Positions 1-7,144 of a stretch of 12,581 nt of DNA are shown here, piece by piece. Origin of the DNA: JAYEIH01 sp034659995 (lineage in GTDB: Archaea > Methanobacteriota_B > Thermococci > Methanofastidiosales > B48-G16). Positions within the stretch are counted from its first letter, which is position 1; every line of letters begins with the position of its first letter. Position numbers and translations under genes: made by a program. The stretch spans positions 1-12,581 of the forward strand of contig JAYEIH010000079.1 of NCBI GenBank assembly GCA_034659995.1. Direction: 5' to 3'. The notes under the pieces are model-generated. The model had not been told where the DNA came from and did not search any database. It saw nothing but the letters and a program-made list of their open reading frames with translations.

Positions 1-1
1 G

Positions 2-136
2 GCGGCTCGGTACTGTATTGAGGTGGTGAAAGCTTTTACTGAAGGAAAGTGCAGTTTCTATAACAAAAAGGAGTTTGCCAAACTTGTGAGTCTTTATGGG
101 GGCATGCGTGTCCTCCGGACCCCTGGCACTGAATAA
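2..136 (+). CDS. C-terminal end of an unrecognised protein (5' truncated by window)
   Basis: An open frame enters from the left edge and stops at a TAA at 134-136, giving 44 residues that begin AARYCIEVVKAF and end VLRTPGTE. It is the only frame open across this stretch, and the next gene starts about 40 bases later behind its own promoter, so this is probably the end of a co-directional gene. The tail is mixed polar and hydrophobic with no membrane segment or metal motif. I do not recognise the family and assign no function. Confidence 0.55.
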   Translation, partial: AARYCIEVVKAFTEGKCSFYNKKEFAKLVSLYGGMRVLRTPGTE

Positions 137-140
137 ACCT

Positions 141-158
141 AAAAGCTTTTATATATAG
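141..158 (+). promoter_or_regulatory. BRE/TATA promoter of the HAD hydrolase gene
   Basis: An AAAAGC element runs straight into TTTTATATATA. The TATA centre (about 151) lies 27 bases before the ATG at 179, so transcription should begin at or next to the start codon. Confidence 0.7.
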
Positions 159-178
159 ACTTTCCAGAGAGAAACGGT

Positions 179-898
179 ATGCGTCTCATATTCTTCGATC
201 TTGATAGGGTCCTGACACCGCAGTCCCATGTTCTTCATATTGCCCAACAGATAGGAAAGAAAAAAGAGTTTAAAAGGCTTTTTAAGGGCAACGTTGGAGG
301 GAATACAGGACTTGAATGGATAGTCAAGCAGGGAGTAACATTTTTGGAAGGTCATGACCCCCCTATATTTAAGGAGATCGCAAAAAAGATGCAGATCATT
401 GAGCACGGGCAAGAAGTGGTAGATGAACTGAAAAGAAATGAGTATCATCCCATTATTATAACAAATGGATTTTATGAGATTGCCAAAGGCTTCGGTGAGA
501 AAATAGGGATCGAAGAAGCCTATGGAAACAAGGCAGAAAGAAAAAATGGTGTCTTTACCGGAAATATCTCCTCTGAACTCCTCACACTAAAATCCAAGGG
601 GGACACCGTAAGGAGAATCTTGAAGGAAAAAGAACCCGAGGTCTCCGTTTCCGTTGGTGATGATGAAAATGACTGGTTCATGTTTCGAGAAACGGATTTT
701 TCTATTCTTTTTAATCCTACACCTACAATTCTAACAAAAATTAGATCTTTCAAAAAGAAAAAAGGCACAAAGGAACTTACAAAGTTTATAAATCTCATTG
801 TCGCCAATGATGATCTCGGCCTTATCCTCCCATTCCTCGTGCCTAAACCCGATCTCTTTCCAAAAACGGTGAATATGGAACGCAAAATAGTCCGGTAA
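179..898 (+). CDS. HAD-superfamily phosphatase, phosphoserine phosphatase-like
   Basis: The 239-residue protein has the four HAD motifs in order. The nucleophile motif is DLD at residues 7-9 (D7 forms the phospho-enzyme in this superfamily, D9 acts as acid/base). Motif II is T95 in ITNG, motif III is K140 in KSKGD, and the Mg-binding motif IV is GDDEND at 160-165. The spacing and the segment around residues 44-58 (GLEWIV...FLEG) resemble the SerB cap region, so a small phosphate monoester such as phosphoserine is a plausible substrate. The SerB identity is inference, since many HAD enzymes share this plan. A basic tail beyond about residue 190 (SFKKKKGTKE and onward) extends past the usual core end. 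The ATG start is set by the TATA box 27 bases upstream, leaving essentially no leader. It appears monocistronic, with the next gene carrying its own promoter. Confidence 0.85.
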   Translation: MRLIFFDLDRVLTPQSHVLHIAQQIGKKKEFKRLFKGNVGGNTGLEWIVKQGVTFLEGHDPPIFKEIAKKMQIIEHGQEVVDELKRNEYHPIIITNGFYEIAKGFGEKIGIEEAYGNKAERKNGVFTGNISSELLTLKSKGDTVRRILKEKEPEVSVSVGDDENDWFMFRETDFSILFNPTPTILTKIRSFKKKKGTKELTKFINLIVANDDLGLILPFLVPKPDLFPKTVNMERKIVR

Positions 899-907
899 TC
901 CCATAGA

Positions 908-920
908 GAAAGCTTTTTTA
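908..920 (+). promoter_or_regulatory. BRE/TATA promoter of the Lrp-type regulator
   Basis: GAAAG followed by CTTTTTTA, centred 26-27 bases before the ATG at 943. This placement argues for 943 and against the in-frame TTG at 925 as start codon. Confidence 0.7.
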
Positions 921-942
921 TTCTTTGCTGTGCATTTGTTTT

Positions 943-1398
943 ATGGCAGACGATCTTGATATAAAAATATTAAAAGCACTGCAGAAAAACTCGAGAACCC
1001 CTTTTCGCGACCTGGCAAAGAAGTTTGGTGTATCCGCACAAACGATCAGCGACAGGGTAAACAAGATGAAAGAGAAGGGTATTATACGGAAGTTCACAGT
1101 GGACTGTGATATTTCAAAGCTGGGGTATGAACTAACATTCTTTGTTCACGTGAATACGAAGATATCAAACCTAAAGAAGGTCGCAAAAAGGATGAAATCG
1201 TATGATGAGCTTTACTGTGTTCATATTACAACAGGAAGCCATGATATTGTAGGAATCGGCGTAGCGAGAGATACCAATCATCTCTACGAGATCATAGAGA
1301 ACAAAATATCGCAGATAGACGGGGCGGAAAAGACAATCACCTATGTTTCTCTCAAGACGATGAAAGATAAGGAAAAAATAGGCGTTATCAAGAGGTAA
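943..1398 (+). CDS. Lrp/AsnC-family transcriptional regulator
   Basis: The 151-residue protein has the size and plan of the family. An N-terminal helix-turn-helix covers about residues 1-60, starting DDLDIKILKALQKNSRTPF, with the recognition region around FGVSAQTISDRVNKMKEKGII. A RAM-like alpha/beta ligand and oligomerisation domain follows (about 65-150), with the typical GSHDIVGIGVARD strand-turn. Family members bind DNA as multimers and often respond to amino acids; the ligand and targets here are unknown. I chose the ATG at 943, giving MADDLDI, because the promoter places the transcript start there; the frame is open from a TTG at 925. The 3' end overlaps the convergent HprK-like gene by 11 bases, so antisense interference between the two transcripts is possible. 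Confidence 0.92.
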   Translation: MADDLDIKILKALQKNSRTPFRDLAKKFGVSAQTISDRVNKMKEKGIIRKFTVDCDISKLGYELTFFVHVNTKISNLKKVAKRMKSYDELYCVHITTGSHDIVGIGVARDTNHLYEIIENKISQIDGAEKTITYVSLKTMKDKEKIGVIKR

Positions 1399-2326
1399 CG
1401 ATCTTTCGTATGTTTTTCTGTGTTTCTTTGGGTGGTGTCCTGGTGTTCACCATGTAGAGATCTACCATCTGGAAGTACGTCTCAAAAAACTCCTTCCTTA
1501 TCCTCATCTTCCTCTCATTTCTCACCAGCTGATGGGGGTTGCAGAAATCGTTTTTTGTCATGTAATTCAGAGCTTCCTCCCAGTCCATCTCATAGCACAG
1601 CTCTTCCGAATCGTCTCTCTTCAGAAAGATCACCTTCTCCATTCTCGTCTCATTTTTTGTCCCCGTTTTTCCGATAACCCGCGAAATATCCACCACCGCT
1701 CGATCTCTCAGATCAAGATCAACATCCTTTACGAGTTTCCGGAACTCGGGGTAAATACTGGCAATATCCTTCCGTATATAGCAGTTCTTCTCTGAGGCTC
1801 GAGCCAGTACAGAGTCCCCCAGGATTTGAGTGTAGTACCAGTCATCCGCTACCAGCTTCGTGCCTTTCAACAGCAAAAGCCCATACGAGTGCGTAGTTTT
1901 TCCTGCTCCTGATGGTGCTATCATAGAGATGCCGTCCCCCTTATAATCTATGGCTGCACCGTGCACCGAGTACCGTGAATGAATGGAATGGTACTCCTCG
2001 AGGAAATCACCTGCAACGGCAAGGGCCAGGCTTTTCACATAGCCATAGTATTTGGAGTTAAAAATAAAGCAGGTTTTTGATCTCGGTTCATAAAAGACCT
2101 TTAGATCTCCTCCGTCATTCAATGCAAAGACCCTTCCGTGAGGGCGTATATACTCAAGCATATGGCTGAAGTTATCCCCCCACATGTCCTTAAACGTATG
2201 GTTGTCCGTCAATAACTTTATGCACATTCCCGTAAGGTCCGCCTTTCTCTCATAGAGTATTTTATCCTTAAACTCCTCTATCAGCTCATCCTTTCTATCC
2301 GGATATATCTCCTCTACTTCATACAT
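1388..2326 (-). CDS. HPr-kinase-like (HprK/PEPCK-fold) ATPase
   Basis: The 312-residue protein carries the core of the HprK C-terminal kinase fold. VHGAAI lies at 121-126, a P-loop APSGAGKTT at 137-145, and a VADD motif at 159-162; this order is the signature of HPr kinase and relatives. The N-terminal ~110 residues are not the bacterial HprK N-domain, and I do not recognise them. No HPr or PTS component is visible nearby, so it is unlikely to act in sugar transport control. Archaeal relatives of this fold phosphorylate other molecules (for example free serine), and the substrate here is open. It is transcribed divergently from the flippase, and its last codons overlap the convergent Lrp gene. 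The start ATG sits about 26 bases after a TATA element. Confidence is high for the fold and low for the substrate. Confidence 0.75.
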   Translation of the reverse strand: MYEVEEIYPDRKDELIEEFKDKILYERKADLTGMCIKLLTDNHTFKDMWGDNFSHMLEYIRPHGRVFALNDGGDLKVFYEPRSKTCFIFNSKYYGYVKSLALAVAGDFLEEYHSIHSRYSVHGAAIDYKGDGISMIAPSGAGKTTHSYGLLLLKGTKLVADDWYYTQILGDSVLARASEKNCYIRKDIASIYPEFRKLVKDVDLDLRDRAVVDISRVIGKTGTKNETRMEKVIFLKRDDSEELCYEMDWEEALNYMTKNDFCNPHQLVRNERKMRIRKEFFETYFQMVDLYMVNTRTPPKETQKNIRKIVTS

Positions 2327-2347
2327 GCCTATGGTAAAGGGGGGTAG

Positions 2348-2357
2348 GATTTAAATC
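2348..2357 (-). promoter_or_regulatory. TATA element of the HprK-like gene
   Basis: GATTTAAATC, a 10-base palindrome, contains the TATA-like core. It is centred 26-27 bases upstream of the minus-strand ATG at 2326, so the message is probably leaderless. The palindrome may simply reflect the TATA core, though operator use is possible. Confidence 0.6.
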
Positions 2358-2374
2358 TTACGGACAAAAGATAA

Positions 2375-2384
2375 TTTTTTAAAA
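2375..2384 (+). promoter_or_regulatory. TATA element of the flippase gene
   Basis: TTTTTTAAAA is centred about 25 bases before the ATG at 2404. Together with the minus-strand element at 2348-2357 it forms a compact 77-base divergent promoter region in which the two TATA boxes are about 27 bases apart, so the promoters could compete or share a regulator. Confidence 0.6.
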
Positions 2385-2403
2385 GAAAATGTAGAGTACA
2401 GAC

Positions 2404-3765
2404 ATGCTTAAAAAGAGTTTAACTCTCTTCGGCACCAATATCCTGAATAAAGGCCTTAATTATCTATTCAAGGTCCTGCTCATGAACATTCTGAGCGTCA
2501 CAGAGTTCGGTATTTTCTCCGTTATACTCCCTGTACAGAGTCTGATACTGATGCTAACATCATATGGAATAACACCCTCTATCTCAAAGTTCGTCTCGGA
2601 GTACAAAGCTAAAAAGAAAAACTATACGAAATCATCGTTTGGGTTTGCAATCATCGGATTAATACTGTTTATTTTCTTATTTTTGGTGGCTCCGTTCGTT
2701 TCATCTTTTTTTGGTGAGGGTTTTTCCAATTACACTTACTACTTTAGAATAACTGCTCTTGTTGTTCCCTTCGGAATTGTTCTCTCCATATTCACCGGAA
2801 TATTTCTGGGAATCAAGAAGGTGAGAACGGTCTCCATTCTTCTGATAATAGTACAGATATCGACACTCATATTCGGGGTATGGATGGCTTTTTATAACTT
2901 TTCTCTCGTGTTTTTGGCTCTTGGGGTCGGATATGCAGTGAGCATACTTTTTGGAATATATTTCTACAAGAAATATGGTATAGGCGGCAACTTTGTTTTT
3001 TCAGAGTTCAAAAGGATCTTCAAGTTCTCTTTACCTATCTCGCTTACAGCCATCGGACTCGTCTTTCTTTTCAACACAGATATACTGATACTCGGGCATT
3101 GCTTTACGCCTGAGAAAACGGGAATATACGGGAGGGTAATGCCCACAGCACGATTGGTGCCCGCGTTCAGTATTGCTCTGGCGGCTGTAGTTCTTCCCGA
3201 ACTCTCGGAAAAAATGGCATTAAACGAGTCCATTGAAGAAAAAATAAAGAAAAGCTTCTCGCTCACCATTTATATGGCCATACCCCCCACCCTTATTACT
3301 TTTGCATTTTCAAAGGAGATACTGTACGTCCTCACCGGCGAAACCTCAGGATTTACTGCCTTAAGAATCCTCTCCCTCGGAATGTTCGCATACTCACTCT
3401 ATTATACCTCAAACTCCATTTTTCAGGGGACAAATAGACCTCAAACTCCAGCGAAGATAATAGGATGTACAGTTCTAATAAATATCGTTCTCAATCTTCT
3501 TTTGATACCTGAGTACTCACTGCTCGGCGCAGCGGCTGCAACGAGTCTCTCTTGTATTTTTGCTGCAGGAGTAGCACTATTTTTACTGAGGCCTAAGCTT
3601 TCATTTGATCTTAAATACTTGATATTATTTATTCCGTTGTTTATATTTGAATACTCTGTGGGTCTGCATGGAAGAGCCACAACGCTGCTGATATATGGCG
3701 TTTTCGGAAGCAGTGACCTGCTTCTCTACTTCTACCTGGTAAGAAACAAAATTCTGAAGGAATGA
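2404..3765 (+). CDS. Polysaccharide/lipid-linked oligosaccharide flippase (Wzx/RfbX type, MATE/MOP fold)
   Basis: The 453-residue integral membrane protein has many hydrophobic spans separated by short basic loops. The opening (LFGTNILNKGLNYLFKVLLM, then SVTEFGIFSV and SYGITPSISKFVSEY) is characteristic of the polysaccharide biosynthesis (RfbX) family. The C-terminal half contains the PAFSIALAAVVLPELSE and NSIFQGTNRPQ type segments typical of the MOP exporter superfamily. Such proteins flip lipid-linked glycans across the membrane for surface polysaccharide or protein glycosylation. No glycosyltransferase lies beside it, so the glycan cannot be inferred. The ATG start agrees with a TATA box about 25 bases upstream. 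It appears monocistronic: htpX, 35 bases downstream, has its own promoter. Confidence 0.88.
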   Translation: MLKKSLTLFGTNILNKGLNYLFKVLLMNILSVTEFGIFSVILPVQSLILMLTSYGITPSISKFVSEYKAKKKNYTKSSFGFAIIGLILFIFLFLVAPFVSSFFGEGFSNYTYYFRITALVVPFGIVLSIFTGIFLGIKKVRTVSILLIIVQISTLIFGVWMAFYNFSLVFLALGVGYAVSILFGIYFYKKYGIGGNFVFSEFKRIFKFSLPISLTAIGLVFLFNTDILILGHCFTPEKTGIYGRVMPTARLVPAFSIALAAVVLPELSEKMALNESIEEKIKKSFSLTIYMAIPPTLITFAFSKEILYVLTGETSGFTALRILSLGMFAYSLYYTSNSIFQGTNRPQTPAKIIGCTVLINIVLNLLLIPEYSLLGAAAATSLSCIFAAGVALFLLRPKLSFDLKYLILFIPLFIFEYSVGLHGRATTLLIYGVFGSSDLLLYFYLVRNKILKE

Positions 3766-3778
3766 AAAGCTTTTTTAA
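3764..3778 (+). promoter_or_regulatory. BRE/TATA promoter of the htpX operon
   Basis: GAAAAG followed by CTTTTTTAA, overlapping the flippase stop codon. The centre (about 3774) is 27 bases before the GTG at 3801, the leaderless position, and 36 bases before the in-frame ATG at 3810. Confidence 0.7.
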
Positions 3779-3800
3779 CTCCCGTGAAGAGTAAGATACG

Positions 3801-4682
3801 GTGATAAAAATGGACATGAAAACAGGATTTTTGATGGTCCTCCTGACCTTTGTTCTCGTTGTAGCCGGCGGAATAATTGGACTCTTTATCGGAGCTCCAA
3901 TCGTAATGCTGAGCATGGCCTTTGTAATAGCCATAGGCGTTAACCTCATCTCTTACTGGTACTCAGACAGGATAGTTCTTAAGATGTATAACGCAAAGAT
4001 AGTCACTGAGAATGAGAATCCAAAACTTCATTCTATCATATCGCGGGTAGCAACTACCGCAGGTACCCCCATGCCCAAAATAGCCTATATCCCCAAAGAC
4101 GTTCCCAATGCCTTTGCTACTGGAAGAAATGCGGAAAATGCGGTGATTGCTGTTACAAAAGGAGCACTGAACACGCTCAGCACCGAAGAGCTTGAGGCTG
4201 TAATCGCACATGAAATAGGCCATATAAAAAACAACGATATGAAGATACAGACAATAGCCGCGGTTATTGCTGCGATTATAGGCTACCTCGGCTTTATGGG
4301 ACGGTTCATGCTCTTGGGAAGGAAAAACAGAGGAGGTTTACAGATTATAGGGATAGTACTTCTGGCGGTTTTTCTGCCGCTGGCAGCAATCCTCATCAGG
4401 ATGGCGATCTCAAGGACACGGGAGTACTGGGCGGATGAACGAAGTGCTCAGTTCACAGGCACGCCGGACCAGCTGGCACGGGCGCTGATAAAGATAGAGA
4501 ATGCTGTAAAAAGAAAGCCAATGAAAAAGGAAAATCCGGCTACATCTCATATGTTCATCGTCAATCCCTTCAGAGGTGGAAGCATTGCAAAACTCTTTTC
4601 CACACATCCGCCGACTGAAAAACGGATAGAACGGCTCAATAAGATGGCAGCAACGATGGGGCGACCTCAGGTGAACCCATGA
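3801..4682 (+). CDS. htpX: HtpX-type membrane zinc metalloprotease (M48 family)
   Basis: The 293-residue protein matches HtpX throughout. Two hydrophobic spans lie near the N-terminus (about 9-50). The catalytic zinc motif HEIGH is at 137-141, further hydrophobic segments lie at about 151-170 and 181-203, and the third ligand is E208 in the REYWADE stretch. The C-terminal STHPPTEKRIERL block (267-279) is conserved in the family. HtpX proteases sit in the cytoplasmic membrane and degrade damaged membrane proteins. Start choice is uncertain: GTG 3801 is at the leaderless position for the upstream TATA box, while ATG 3810 (three codons later) has GGTGAT four bases before it. The gene overlaps the next one by four bases (ATGA), so the two are translated from one message. 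Confidence 0.93.
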   Translation: MIKMDMKTGFLMVLLTFVLVVAGGIIGLFIGAPIVMLSMAFVIAIGVNLISYWYSDRIVLKMYNAKIVTENENPKLHSIISRVATTAGTPMPKIAYIPKDVPNAFATGRNAENAVIAVTKGALNTLSTEELEAVIAHEIGHIKNNDMKIQTIAAVIAAIIGYLGFMGRFMLLGRKNRGGLQIIGIVLLAVFLPLAAILIRMAISRTREYWADERSAQFTGTPDQLARALIKIENAVKRKPMKKENPATSHMFIVNPFRGGSIAKLFSTHPPTEKRIERLNKMAATMGRPQVNP

Positions 4683-4975
4683 TCCTGGAGGTCAGTATCT
4701 CACCTCTGGGTAAGAAAAGCCTCTCAAAGTACGTGGCTGAGGTGATCAGGGTCTTTGATGAGGAAGGACTTAATTACGAGCTTAACCCTATGGGTACGAT
4801 AATTGAGGGGGAGTGGGATGAGGTAATGCCCGCTATAAAAAGAGCGGAGGAAAGGGTCTTTGCCATTGGTGCTGAGAGAGTAAGCATCCAGATAAAGATA
4901 GATGACAGACGGGACAAAAAGGTAAAGAAGGAAGAGAAGGTCCGGAGCGTGAAAAAGAAATTAGAAAAAGAGTAG
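4679..4975 (+). CDS. MTH1187-family (DUF77/YkoF-like) thiamine-binding protein
   Basis: The 98-residue protein has the two hallmark blocks of the family: SISPLG at 6-11 and LNPMGTIIEG with EWDEVM at 36-50. The fold is a small ferredoxin-like alpha/beta domain that binds thiamine or related compounds in characterised members; the physiological role is poorly known. The last ~25 residues are an added Lys/Glu-rich tail (from about DDRRDKK) that lies beyond the core and is probably helical or disordered. The start codon overlaps the htpX stop as ATGA, with GGTGA four bases before it, indicating coupled translation. It ends with a TAG codon just ahead of the tRNA promoter. Confidence 0.85.
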   Translation: MILEVSISPLGKKSLSKYVAEVIRVFDEEGLNYELNPMGTIIEGEWDEVMPAIKRAEERVFAIGAERVSIQIKIDDRRDKKVKKEEKVRSVKKKLEKE

Positions 4976-4987
4976 TTGTCGTCCCTG

Positions 4988-5003
4988 CGAAACCTTTTTA
5001 AAT
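4988..5003 (+). promoter_or_regulatory. BRE/TATA promoter of tRNA-Glu
   Basis: CGAAACC followed by TTTTTAAAT. The TATA centre (about 4998) is 28 bases before the first base of the mature tRNA, so the primary transcript would carry a 5' leader of only a few bases. Confidence 0.7.
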
Positions 5004-5026
5004 CGATCTCAGTTAGAGGGTATCGT

Positions 5027-5101
5027 GCTCCGGTAGTGTAGACCGGTCAATCATTCCGGCCTTTCGAGCCGGTGACTCGGGTTCAAATCCCGGCCGGAGC
5101 A
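5027..5101 (+). tRNA. tRNA-Glu (anticodon UUC)
   Basis: The cloverleaf can be drawn by eye. The acceptor stem GCTCCGG (5027-5033) pairs with CCGGAGC (5094-5100), with discriminator A at 5101. The anticodon stem CCGGC/GCCGG flanks the loop CTTTCGA (5061-5067), giving anticodon TTC at 5063-5065. The T-arm has TTCAAAT as its loop. No intron is present and the 3' CCA is not encoded, so it must be added after transcription. It sits alone between the htpX operon and the convergent oligopeptidase gene. Confidence 0.95.
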
Positions 5102-5276
5102 CTGATTTACCCTCGCTTTGGTTCTTTTAGCAATTCTTCTTGTTTTTCAGAAAAGAGTTCCAACTTGCTTCCTTTGGGTTAGAGAATCCAACATACAGAG
5201 CATGTGGCATCGAGTCCTCACCATCTCGAACGCATGGGAGTTAATACTACAATTTCTGAGTAAAAGGAAATAAATT
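5102..5276. other. Intergenic region between convergent tRNA-Glu and oligopeptidase genes
   Basis: I see no convincing gene here. The plus strand has several T-runs within 50 bases of the tRNA (TTCTTTTAG, then TTCTTCTTGTTTTTC at about 5133-5147), which fits archaeal oligo-T termination. The remainder shows no hairpin or repeat that I can support. Confidence 0.5.
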
Positions 5277-7064
5277 TTAAAGAGTCTCCTCCAGCAGGTC
5301 AACAAACTCCTTGTACTGCCGCATACCGAGCTGCCAGAACTCTGGCTCAGTGAGGTCAAAACCTGCAAGACTCACAAGCTCCTCTGGAGACTTACTCCCT
5401 CCGGCAGAGAGAATCTTCTTTAATGTGGGCACAAACTCCTTTCCTTCCTTTTTATAAATCTGGTACAGACTCCAGACAAGCAGCTGCGCACCGACGTATG
5501 GGAAGTTGTAGTATCTAAAGTTGGGCATGTAGTAATGCGGCTTCATGGCGTACTCCCATTTCATTGCATCAAACCACTCGACGGAATCACCGTAGACCTT
5601 ATCCCGTCTTTTTACCCAGTACTTTGCCTGTGTCTCTCCGTCAAGGAACTCGCCTTTCTCCAATGCTTCGTACATTGACTTTTCAAACCAGAACCGAGCT
5701 GAAACCTGGAATATTGCCATACCCGCTCCGTCAAGCACGTGCGTTAGTACTGCCTGTTTTTTCTCCTTTGTTTTTGCCTTTTTCAGGAGATTTTCTGTCA
5801 TCAAAAGCTCACCAAAGATACTCGCCGTTTCTGCCATGATCATTCCGCTGTGAACGGTGAGATACGGCTGTGCTCGCTGTGCGTAGTAGTTATGGGTAGC
5901 ATGTCCGAGTTCATGCGCAAGCGTATAAAGATCGCCAATCGATTCTCCATAGCTGAGGAGCACAAGGGACGTGGTTCCTTCGTACCATGGACTGCAGAAC
6001 GCACCATTTCGTTTGCCCATTCGTATACTTGCATCAATATGATTTTTTGCAAACATCTCTTTTACTGCAGATGCATACTTTTCATCAAAGTCTTCGTATG
6101 CTTCTATTACTAGTTTTTTTGCCTTTTTATAAGATATATTTTCCTTTGATGCATTGGGCAGCGGTGCAACTATATCCCAGCATGCTAATTTTTCCAGATC
6201 CATCAGCTTCGCTTTTATGGTGAGATACCGTTGGTACAATGCTGTGTTCTGCTCCACTGTGTTCATAAGGTTTTCAAGTGTTTCATAGGATATGTCATTC
6301 GCTATCAGGGCCTGACCCACCGGCCTCTCGTACTTCCTCCGTTTTACTACCTTCATCCAATCTGCGACAATACCTCGCAGTGCACTCGCATAGAGTAACT
6401 TGTCCTCTCCGAGTCCGGTATATATCGATCTGTACGCTGATTCACGCGTCTTTCTGTCGGGATGGTCCAGGAGGCTGTTTGCTTCTCCGTACGAGAGTTT
6501 TTTCCTCTTCCCCTCAACTTCCACCTCAAACGTTCGTGTATTAAGCCATTGGCTCTGGAGCTGTGACCAGGCCTCTACCCCATGCTGATCCTTCTCTATG
6601 ACCAGCTGTTCCTCCTGCTCGGACAAAAGATGCGGTACCCTTCTCAGTAAAATTTCTAAATAGTGTTTATACTCCCCCAGTGCATGATCAGCTACCAGTT
6701 CCTTCTTTTTATAGACCCGTTTTCCTAATTCGAGATCAACAAATGTCAGTTTCTTATCGAGTTCTGATCCCGCCTCTTCTACCCTGTTGTAGAGCTTCTG
6801 ATTTTCCGGTACGGTCATATCCGCTGCAAAAGAGAGAGAACCAAACGACTCAACCGTTTCAAGTTCTTTCTGTATACGCGCTAGTTCGTCAAGCAGCTCT
6901 TTTATTTCTTTGACCCCAAAGTTCTTTTTATTAATATTCCCCTGGTACTTCTCAACGAAACTCTCTGTTTTCTTCTGTATTTCTCTTATCTTCTTCTCTA
7001 TTGCTGGGTCATTCGGCGATGAAAACATCGCTGTCAGATCCCATGTTATCTCTTTTTTGGACAT
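5277..7064 (-). CDS. pepF: Oligoendopeptidase F-like zinc metallopeptidase (M3B family)
   Basis: The 595-residue protein is the usual length for PepF. A long helical N-terminal half (to about residue 200, including LSYGEANSLLDHPDRKTRESAY at about 190-211) leads to the catalytic domain. The zinc motif HELGH is at 384-388, and the third ligand is probably E412 in AETASIFGE, the spacing seen in M3 peptidases. Family motifs FCSPWYEGTTSLVLLSY (356-372) and the C-terminal YYNFPYVGAQL region are also present. There is no signal peptide, so it probably degrades short peptides in the cytoplasm. The ATG start agrees with a TATA box 25-26 bases upstream, and the start context lacks a Shine-Dalgarno. It is divergent from the GcvT-like gene and apparently monocistronic. 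Confidence 0.95.
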   Translation of the reverse strand: MSKKEITWDLTAMFSSPNDPAIEKKIREIQKKTESFVEKYQGNINKKNFGVKEIKELLDELARIQKELETVESFGSLSFAADMTVPENQKLYNRVEEAGSELDKKLTFVDLELGKRVYKKKELVADHALGEYKHYLEILLRRVPHLLSEQEEQLVIEKDQHGVEAWSQLQSQWLNTRTFEVEVEGKRKKLSYGEANSLLDHPDRKTRESAYRSIYTGLGEDKLLYASALRGIVADWMKVVKRRKYERPVGQALIANDISYETLENLMNTVEQNTALYQRYLTIKAKLMDLEKLACWDIVAPLPNASKENISYKKAKKLVIEAYEDFDEKYASAVKEMFAKNHIDASIRMGKRNGAFCSPWYEGTTSLVLLSYGESIGDLYTLAHELGHATHNYYAQRAQPYLTVHSGMIMAETASIFGELLMTENLLKKAKTKEKKQAVLTHVLDGAGMAIFQVSARFWFEKSMYEALEKGEFLDGETQAKYWVKRRDKVYGDSVEWFDAMKWEYAMKPHYYMPNFRYYNFPYVGAQLLVWSLYQIYKKEGKEFVPTLKKILSAGGSKSPEELVSLAGFDLTEPEFWQLGMRQYKEFVDLLEETL

Positions 7065-7085
7065 GTCTTTTTAACTACCATTGAG

Positions 7086-7093
7086 AATAAAAG
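7086..7093 (-). promoter_or_regulatory. TATA element of the oligopeptidase gene
   Basis: CTTTTATT on the minus strand is centred 25-26 bases before the ATG at 7064, again the leaderless distance. Confidence 0.6.
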
Positions 7094-7108
7094 ATTTGCC
7101 CTCTCTGC

Positions 7109-7122
7109 CAAAACCTTTTTTA
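7109..7122 (+). promoter_or_regulatory. BRE/TATA promoter of the GcvT-like transcription unit
   Basis: CAAAACC followed by TTTTTTA, centre about 7119. The predicted start site (about 7145) falls exactly on the ATG of a 21-codon ORF, about 49 bases before the GcvT-like start. Confidence 0.65.
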
Positions 7123-7144
7123 CCATGCAAGGGGAGTATCAAAT

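Noticed and set aside
5563..6913. Several plus-strand open frames inside the oligopeptidase gene
   Set aside because: They are antisense to a full-length M3 peptidase with all catalytic motifs and have no recognisable domains or promoters of their own.
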